Part shown: positions 58,657-64,000 of the stretch, piece by piece
Position numbering within the stretch: the first letter of the stretch is position 1
How the letters are laid out: each line of letters begins with the position of its first letter
Source: Caballeronia temeraria
Lineage (GTDB): Bacteria > Pseudomonadota > Gammaproteobacteria > Burkholderiales > Burkholderiaceae
Direction of reading: 5' to 3'
DNA length: 64,000 nucleotides
NCBI RefSeq assembly: GCF_001544795.2
Contig: NZ_FCOI02000002.1
Coordinates: 372,001 to 436,000 of the forward strand
The notes under the pieces: model-generated
The model's input: the letters and a program-made list of their open reading frames with translations, nothing else
Databases searched by the model: none
Told to the model about the DNA's origin: nothing
Translations under genes and position numbers: made by a program

Positions 58657-59268
58657 ATGAGTTTCGACTTTGACTCCTACGACAATCTGCAAGCAGTAGT
58701 CGCCAAATTCCTGCAACGTAACAACTTGGGGGATGAGATTCCGCTGTTCATCAAAATGGCGGAAGACAAGCTTAAGAACGTGCTGCTGAAGTTTCCGCAG
58801 CAGTTCGCACAGCCATACTCAATCGTGCCATCCGCGGGAACAACATTCATCGCATTGCCATCAGACTGCTCGCTGATCTCTAAGCTTGAGTACAAGGGCA
58901 AGCAGATGAAGTTTATCCCGCCCGAGCAAGCAAGCAGCACAAGCAACACATTTGAGAGCGGCAACTATACACTGGTAGATAACGGCATTCTGTTGCAGAC
59001 AGCAGTTGATGGACAAAGCACGCTGACTATCTACTATTACTCAAAGCTGCAAAACCTCAGCGACTTCAACGAGAGCAATTGGCTTCTCGAAGATTATCCA
59101 ACGATCTACCTGTATGCAACGCTTATGGAAGCGGCTTTGTACATGATGGATGACGATGCAGCGCAGAAGTGGAATATGGCATTACAAGGTGCGGTTAGCG
59201 ATGCAGTGACAAGCATTCACAAAGCACGCATTCCACGCGGTTCAATGCTGCGTCGTAGACTGGTGTAA
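58657..59268 (+). CDS. Head-tail adaptor protein, 203 aa
   Basis: Matches the gp4-type neck/adaptor proteins by layout: YDNLQAVVAKFLQRNNLGDE, IPLFIKMAEDKLKNVLL, then FIALPSDCSLISKLEYKGKQ and a C-terminal helical part (WLLEDYPTIYLYATLMEAAL). These sit below the portal in podoviruses. The end is basic (PRGSMLRRRLV). Confidence 0.87.
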   Translation: MSFDFDSYDNLQAVVAKFLQRNNLGDEIPLFIKMAEDKLKNVLLKFPQQFAQPYSIVPSAGTTFIALPSDCSLISKLEYKGKQMKFIPPEQASSTSNTFESGNYTLVDNGILLQTAVDGQSTLTIYYYSKLQNLSDFNESNWLLEDYPTIYLYATLMEAALYMMDDDAAQKWNMALQGAVSDAVTSIHKARIPRGSMLRRRLV

Positions 59269-59273
59269 GAGAT

Positions 59274-60773
59274 ATGGCAAAAGAACAACAATTAGACCCG
59301 CAAAAGCTGGTTGGTTTTGCTCCTGACCTAGACCCGGCTACACCCGGCATCTTCCGCACTTGCAACAACATCATTCCAACAGCACAAGGCTTCAAGTCCG
59401 CTGCTAGTCCCGTTAGCTCCAACATGGCTGCGCTTCCCGCTCCTGTAGTTGGTAGCGCACTGATCGCACGCTTGAACGGCACCGATCGCCAGTTTGCAGG
59501 CACAGCGTCAAAGCTCTACGAGAACCAGAACGGTACATGGGTGGACGTTAGCCGCTCTAGCAGCTACGCGCTCGGTTCCACAGCACAGTGGCGCTTTACT
59601 GCGTTCGGCAACATGTCTTTGGCTGTGAACGGAACAAACCTAATGCAAGCGGCGCTTGACGGCGCCTTTGCTGACATTGCGAACTCTCCAACAGGTCAGA
59701 TCGTATTCGTTGCCAACTACCAAGTGTTCGTCTGCAATACAACCGCAGCACCGGGTGGACAATTCGGCCCGCACTACTGGCACTGCTCAGGCGTAGGCGA
59801 CCATACGCAATGGGACTACACGAACCAGCAAACGCTTTGCGCCTACGCTCCTTTGGGCGACACGGCCGGCGGTATTACAGCAGGTACGGCATTAGGTCCA
59901 AACGCAATCCTGTTCAAGACTAACTCCATGTACGTTGGAACGCTGCAAGGCTATCCAACAGGTTGGGGCTTTGAAGCAATCAGCAAGCAAGTAGGCGCAT
60001 TGTGTCAAGAAGCGGTAGTCAATACCGGTTCCGCATTGTTCTTTATTGGCTCTGACGACTTCTACGCATATCAGAACAATAGCCTGCCACAACCAATTGG
60101 CGGCAATGTGCGTCGTTGGTTCTTCAACACAATCAGTCCAGCGTACAAGAACAAAATCAGCAGCTATTACGATCAAGATCAGCAAGTTATCTATTGGGCG
60201 TTTGTATCTAACAACTCCGCAAATGGTGCTTTCGACTCCTGCATCACATATAACTGGAAGACGGGCACTTGGGGCGTAATGAACCTGAACATGCAAGGGT
60301 TCATGCAGATTCTGAACGGTCAGATCACGTTCAACAGTATCGGTAATCAGTGGGTTACATACGACGCGTTGCCAGCTATTAGCTATGACTCGTCATTCTG
60401 GATCAACTTCCGCATTACACCGGGTTACTTCGACAATACGAACACCCTGTATGCATTAGCTGGTGCCTCAAAGGGCGCGACCATCTCTACGAATACATTT
60501 GGCGATACGCGTTACTACTCCACGCTGAAGCAGTTCTTCCTAATGAGCAAGCAGCAACCCGCATCTGGCACGGCTGTATGGAAGGGCGTAACGGCAGCAG
60601 GTACAAGCGATCCGTCATCAATTGCGACCGCTAAGACTGGCGCATTTGTACCCGCAGACTCCCGTATCGACGTGGATCAAAACGCACGTTGGCACGGCTT
60701 AGACCTAACACTTACTGGCGACTTCGAGATCATGGAGTGGTTCGTAACGCTGTCAACAACAGGGAAGAACTAA
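59274..60773 (+). CDS. Tail hub / DNA stabilisation protein, 499 aa
   Basis: Resembles the gp10-type hub proteins of P22-like phages, which close the tail after packaging: LVGFAPDLDPATPGIFRTCN, a strand-rich propeller-like body (WRFTAFGNMSLAVNGTNLMQ; NYQVFVCNTTAAPGGQFGPH) and a C-terminal strand domain (YYSTLKQFFLMSKQQPASGT). Stop overlaps the next ATG (TAATG). No enzymatic motif. Confidence 0.85.
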   Translation: MAKEQQLDPQKLVGFAPDLDPATPGIFRTCNNIIPTAQGFKSAASPVSSNMAALPAPVVGSALIARLNGTDRQFAGTASKLYENQNGTWVDVSRSSSYALGSTAQWRFTAFGNMSLAVNGTNLMQAALDGAFADIANSPTGQIVFVANYQVFVCNTTAAPGGQFGPHYWHCSGVGDHTQWDYTNQQTLCAYAPLGDTAGGITAGTALGPNAILFKTNSMYVGTLQGYPTGWGFEAISKQVGALCQEAVVNTGSALFFIGSDDFYAYQNNSLPQPIGGNVRRWFFNTISPAYKNKISSYYDQDQQVIYWAFVSNNSANGAFDSCITYNWKTGTWGVMNLNMQGFMQILNGQITFNSIGNQWVTYDALPAISYDSSFWINFRITPGYFDNTNTLYALAGASKGATISTNTFGDTRYYSTLKQFFLMSKQQPASGTAVWKGVTAAGTSDPSSIATAKTGAFVPADSRIDVDQNARWHGLDLTLTGDFEIMEWFVTLSTTGKN

Positions 60774-61168
60774 TGGCACGCATCGGAAAGATAGTTCTCC
60801 CTACGAAGACAACCAACGTAGACGGCGAGACAGTAACTTACGCAGATACGGGACAGCTTGAAAACATCTTGAACAAGATCGTTGCGCAGCTTGATTCATT
60901 GTCAGGTGGTCAGATGGCAGCAAAGTACTCCGCTGCTTCTGCTCCACCAACTGGCACTGGTAAGACAATCACGACCAATCCAACGGGTCAGGTGTTTGGT
61001 ATTACGTGGGACGTGGGCGATTTCATTCCAGCAAAGACGCCTACTGTGACCACTGCAAACGGGCACACGTATGTCTTGCAGGGTTGGGTTTGTACTGTGG
61101 GTGGCAACGCAGGTACTTCGACTCCACCAACGTTTCAAGCGTGCTACAGCGTAGTGGGGCCGTTCTAA
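60773..61168 (+). CDS. Hypothetical virion protein, 131 aa
   Basis: Start at the coupled ATG 60773 (MARIGKIVLPTKTTNVDGET). Residues 20-50 are a helix (TGQLENILNKIVAQLDSLSG), the rest strands with repeated TTNPTGQVFGITWDVGDF-like text. Position between hub and ejection proteins suggests a tail or neck component. Confidence 0.83.
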   Translation: MARIGKIVLPTKTTNVDGETVTYADTGQLENILNKIVAQLDSLSGGQMAAKYSAASAPPTGTGKTITTNPTGQVFGITWDVGDFIPAKTPTVTTANGHTYVLQGWVCTVGGNAGTSTPPTFQACYSVVGPF

Positions 61169-61180
61169 TCCTCATCTGCA

Positions 61181-61187
61181 ATAAATA
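61181..61187 (+). promoter_or_regulatory. Phage ATAAATA box before the internal-protein gene
   Basis: CATCTGCAATAAATAACAAG, 22 bp before ATG 61209. Near-identical to the sequence before the HNH gene on the other strand. Confidence 0.65.
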
Positions 61188-61208
61188 ACAAGAACAACAA
61201 GGATAGCA

Positions 61209-62909
61209 ATGGCATCTTTACTATCATTACTCAAAGCTTCAGGTCAGCCAACAACGTTGACGGACGACGAGAACGAAGCGCTGCAAGTACAGCAAGAAGC
61301 AGCAGCACAACAAACATCTGGCGTTAATGCGCTTATGGGTGTTGATGCTGGCGACACACCAACAGAAGCAGAAGCTGCACCCGCGGACGACGCACAGCCA
61401 ACTCTGCTGAACGCAATCAAGAAGGGTTCAAGCGACGATCAAGGCAGCGATGCCAATCCAAGCTACGCAACCGACTCACAGAAGGCAGAAGAAGCAGCGT
61501 CACAGACCGACACGGCAGACGCACCAAGCGCTTCGGACGACAGCACTAGCACAGCTACTAGCGACGCAAACCAAAGCAATGGCGCGTCTTCTAGTGACGC
61601 TGGTAGTGCTTCCGCTGATGGTTCAAGCTCCGACGGCTTTGGCACAAAGCTTATCAACTTTCTGAAGAAAGACTTCAACCGAGCAATGTCCGATCCAAAC
61701 TTGTTCCAGTCCATGATGGCAGCGGGAGCAGGCACATTGGCACACGCCAATTACGGCACAAGCGGTGCATCAGCGCTTGGTCAAGGTATGCAAGAAGGAC
61801 AGAAGTACTACCAAGCCCGTTTGCAACAGCAGATTGCGAATAACATGGCGCAAGCGCAATACCAACGTCAAGCAGCAAAAGACAAGTCTGAGATTGACGC
61901 AAAGGACGAAGAAACACGCGGCAAGAAGATCGCCAACGATCAAACTGGCCTGCGTATGAACGTGTTCGGCCAGATTCAAGCTGGCAAGGTCAGTCCAAAG
62001 GACCCACGCGTCGGCGCAGCATTGGCATCAACAGGTATGAAGCCAGACGAGATTACATCTGCGATGCAAGGATGGGCACCTGAGTTGGGGACTCCGCAAG
62101 AATACATGGACCCAAAGACCGGCATCCAAATGGTTCAGGACCGCACAAAGACAGGTCAACTCATTGGCCAAGCATATCCGAAAGCTGTTGCTCCTACTTC
62201 ACTGTCTGCTGGAAATACGCTTGTCAACACACAAGCTCCTGATGCTAGTGGCAATGCTTCTGTTGTTGCGAACGGTGGCGTTCCGTTAGACCAGCAGAAG
62301 TCAGCACGCGACGCTAGCGATAAAGCTGCTGATGCAAAGACCACTATGGATATGTCAGGGCAAGCGATTCAAGCATATAACGACCCAGCATACCAGAAGC
62401 TTATGAAGGACGGCCTGCTTGGTAAGGCTAAGTCCTATTTGCAGTCCAAGTACAGTATGCAGACTGATCCGCTTGCCATCATCGACGCGCAGATCAACGA
62501 CCTCAACAAAGCAAAGACGCTTACAACCGTTTTAGGTAGTGGTGTAGGCAAGCTAGATAGACCAGTTCAGCAAGCAGTTATGGAAGGTTCATTAGACGTT
62601 CGTTCATTGCCACTTGATCAGAAGTTGCAGATTGCGAACATGATCTACAACCAATCCAAGGACTCATACGAGCGCAACTCCCGCACTGCTGCTTGGGATA
62701 GCCAGGTTGTTGGAAACTCCGTAAGCAAAGACATGAAGCTGAACGACGGTACTGTGATTCCCGGTGGTTCTACTCGTGAGAACTACATCATGGGTACACA
62801 GAAGGGTAACGCGCTTGGTCTACCAGAAGCAAAGAAGCAAGCCAATGCACCAGTATTCAATAAGTCTGACTTGCAAGCAGAAATGAAGCGTCGAGGTTTA
62901 ATTAAATGA
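61209..62909 (+). CDS. Internal/ejection-type virion protein, 566 aa
   Basis: Low-complexity Ala/Ser/Asp/Thr stretch in residues 20-150 (SDDSTSTATSDANQSNGASS), then a Gly/Ala-rich possible membrane-active segment (FQSMMAAGAGTLAHANYGTS) and a long Gln/Lys-rich helical region (YYQARLQQQIANNMAQAQYQ). The C-terminal half is helical. These traits and the place before the transglycosylase fit a protein ejected with the DNA. ATGA overlap with the next gene. Confidence 0.85.
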   Translation: MASLLSLLKASGQPTTLTDDENEALQVQQEAAAQQTSGVNALMGVDAGDTPTEAEAAPADDAQPTLLNAIKKGSSDDQGSDANPSYATDSQKAEEAASQTDTADAPSASDDSTSTATSDANQSNGASSSDAGSASADGSSSDGFGTKLINFLKKDFNRAMSDPNLFQSMMAAGAGTLAHANYGTSGASALGQGMQEGQKYYQARLQQQIANNMAQAQYQRQAAKDKSEIDAKDEETRGKKIANDQTGLRMNVFGQIQAGKVSPKDPRVGAALASTGMKPDEITSAMQGWAPELGTPQEYMDPKTGIQMVQDRTKTGQLIGQAYPKAVAPTSLSAGNTLVNTQAPDASGNASVVANGGVPLDQQKSARDASDKAADAKTTMDMSGQAIQAYNDPAYQKLMKDGLLGKAKSYLQSKYSMQTDPLAIIDAQINDLNKAKTLTTVLGSGVGKLDRPVQQAVMEGSLDVRSLPLDQKLQIANMIYNQSKDSYERNSRTAAWDSQVVGNSVSKDMKLNDGTVIPGGSTRENYIMGTQKGNALGLPEAKKQANAPVFNKSDLQAEMKRRGLIK

Positions 62910-64000
62910 GCATGACACCAGATATTAGCCAACTCAGCGACGCACAACTGCAATCGCTGTATAGTCAGGCAAACGACTCAAGCGATGGGACAGCACCTGC
63001 TGTCTTGTCGCCAGTCCAAGCCATTCAGCAGATAGAGAGCAGTGGTGCATCGGACAAGGCTGCGGTTTCAAACCCAGCATCATCAGCCGCTGGCTCAATG
63101 CAGGTGTTATCTGGTACTCGTCGCGATCCCGGCTATGGTGTCAAGCCATCAGACGGCAGCCGCGAGGACGATGCTCGTGTCGGTCGCGACTACTACTCAG
63201 CGCTTCAGAAGAAGTACGGTGATGACCAAACAGCAGCGCTCGCATATAGCTGGGGTCCTGGCAACGTTGATAAGTGGGTCAAGAACGGCGGTGATCTGTC
63301 CAAGATTCCAGACGAACAGCTTAAGTACGTCAACAAGTTCCAATCATTGACTGGACTTGGTAACGACACAGCTACGGACGACACTGCAACTTCTGACAAA
63401 GCACCCGGCACAGTCGGAACAACCACTAACCCAATCCTGATGGGCGCACGTGATGCCATTGAGAGCAAAGTGCAACCTATCGTTGGCTGGATTCACAAGG
63501 CAGCAGAGGCACACCCCTTTATCAGCAAGCTGATTGACATGGTGCCAGAACCAGACTTTGGCGATGGCCCACGTACTGGAACTGCCGCGCAGAATTCTGC
63601 ACAAGGGTTGAAAGACCTGGCTTCCACAAAAGCTACTGCTGAAGCCGCTTACAACAAGGCAGACCACAACTGGGTTGATTCCACTGGTCGCATTGCATCG
63701 GACTTAACGGGTTCCGTAGCGCTCACACCAATGACAGGTGGCGGACTGGGTAGCACAGTTGTTCAAACTGCCGCGCAAGGATTTTTAAGCGACCCTGATC
63801 ATCCTTTCGAGGGTGCTGGTTGGGGTACTGCTGGTGGAGTCGCCGGGCACGTTGCCGGTACTGTTCTGAAGCCTCTAGTAAAGGCATACGCACGTACAGG
63901 TAGCAAGCTTGCTGGTGTTGATGCAACGGCAGCAGACGCAGGCAAAGCAACGGGCGCAGCATTCTCACCTGCTGAACAAGGCATGGCTTCAAAAGTCGCT
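62906..64000 (+). CDS. Large virion protein with N-terminal lytic transglycosylase (3' end outside window)
   Basis: Open from ATG 62906 to the window end. An SLT domain lies at residues 35-135: catalytic Glu in QAIQQIESSGASD, then SSAAGSMQVLSGTRRDPGYG, GRDYYSALQKKYGDDQTAAL and AYSWGPGNVDKWVKNGG. It cuts peptidoglycan locally during DNA entry. Downstream is Ala/Gly-rich, helical sequence as in long ejection proteins. The total length is probably well over 1000 residues. Confidence 0.92.
   Translation, partial: MSMTPDISQLSDAQLQSLYSQANDSSDGTAPAVLSPVQAIQQIESSGASDKAAVSNPASSAAGSMQVLSGTRRDPGYGVKPSDGSREDDARVGRDYYSALQKKYGDDQTAALAYSWGPGNVDKWVKNGGDLSKIPDEQLKYVNKFQSLTGLGNDTATDDTATSDKAPGTVGTTTNPILMGARDAIESKVQPIVGWIHKAAEAHPFISKLIDMVPEPDFGDGPRTGTAAQNSAQGLKDLASTKATAEAAYNKADHNWVDSTGRIASDLTGSVALTPMTGGGLGSTVVQTAAQGFLSDPDHPFEGAGWGTAGGVAGHVAGTVLKPLVKAYARTGSKLAGVDATAADAGKATGAAFSPAEQGMASKVA

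Larger units (their letters stand above)
30570..64000. mobile_element. Prophage, left part; continues beyond the window
   Basis: Supported by the interrupted ferredoxin gene, the adjacent tyrosine integrase, lower GC than the host, densely overlapping small genes, tail fibre genes, and a complete terminase-scaffold-capsid-portal-adaptor-hub series ending in a lytic transglycosylase cut by the window edge. Head and neck genes are of podovirus type (P22-like portal, no tail tube or sheath genes). No repressor, replication polymerase or clear lysis cassette is visible, so these either lie outside or are among the unknown genes. At least 33.4 kb. Confidence 0.95.

Noticed and set aside
1-64000. 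CRISPR arrays, tRNA and rRNA genes, insertion sequences
   Set aside because: No regularly spaced repeats, no cloverleaf-like sequence near attL or elsewhere noticed, and no transposase among the readable genes.

Overview
The window joins two very different kinds of DNA. Positions 1 to about 30,570 are GC-rich chromosome of a Burkholderiaceae bacterium (Burkholderia, Paraburkholderia or Caballeronia type). This rests on gene order: cytochrome oxidase with heme A assembly genes, the nagA-SIS-PTS cluster next to rpoH, pagL, leuA, and ftsY-rsmD-coaD. From about 30,570 to the end is a prophage with visibly lower GC, short tightly packed genes and a different codon style. It continues past position 64,000.

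Host part. 1-9,770 is an aa3-type cytochrome c oxidase cluster: coxB (start cut by the window edge), coxA, a 46-residue assembly protein, ctaG, a DUF2970 membrane protein, coxC, SURF1, a thioredoxin-fold membrane protein, ctaA, ctaB and a SCO copper chaperone. Together they build the enzyme, make heme A and load copper. 9,805-12,110 holds a YciI-like protein, an orphan MetQ-like lipoprotein and a MarR-GNAT fusion. 12,431-19,905 is an N-acetylglucosamine unit: GntR regulator, nagA, a SIS-domain deaminase, a fused EIIA-HPr-EI and a membrane EIICB with a second, degenerate EIIB. 20,037-30,450 holds rpoH with a perfect CIRCE site upstream, pagL, leuA, ybiB, a FAH-family enzyme, maiA, a LysE/ArgO exporter, ftsY, rsmD and coaD.

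Prophage part. The element interrupts the 5' end of a 4Fe-4S ferredoxin gene just after coaD; 13-14 codons remain. A tyrosine integrase sits next to this left junction. From 32 to 46.4 kb nearly all genes are on the minus strand: tail fibre and adaptor genes (two related adaptor+fibre modules, one fibre with an S74 autoprocessing chaperone, and a glycine-rich adhesin), an HNH-AP2 endonuclease and a series of small unknown proteins. A 790-bp gene-free, repeat-rich segment (46.4-47.2 kb) is the point of divergence. From 47.2 kb to the end genes run on the plus strand: small proteins, a secreted moron-like protein, an ArdB/KlcA antirestriction protein, then the virion module (small and large terminase, scaffold, capsid, an 846-residue P22-type portal, adaptor, hub, an internal protein and a lytic transglycosylase cut by the window end). 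The head and neck genes look podovirus-like.

Most notable signals: (1) a recurring NTAAATA/TATAAATA box, like the T4 late promoter, almost only between genes and pointing into the next gene; (2) at least six otherwise different small proteins with a shared C-terminal D-A-x-x-F-K-L-R-aromatic signature; (3) the divergent region with a 19-bp perfect inverted repeat and repeated GTCAAAATG; (4) two places where the box is followed by a terminator with no reading frame between, suggesting small RNAs. No repressor, DNA polymerase or obvious endolysin was recognised in the visible part.
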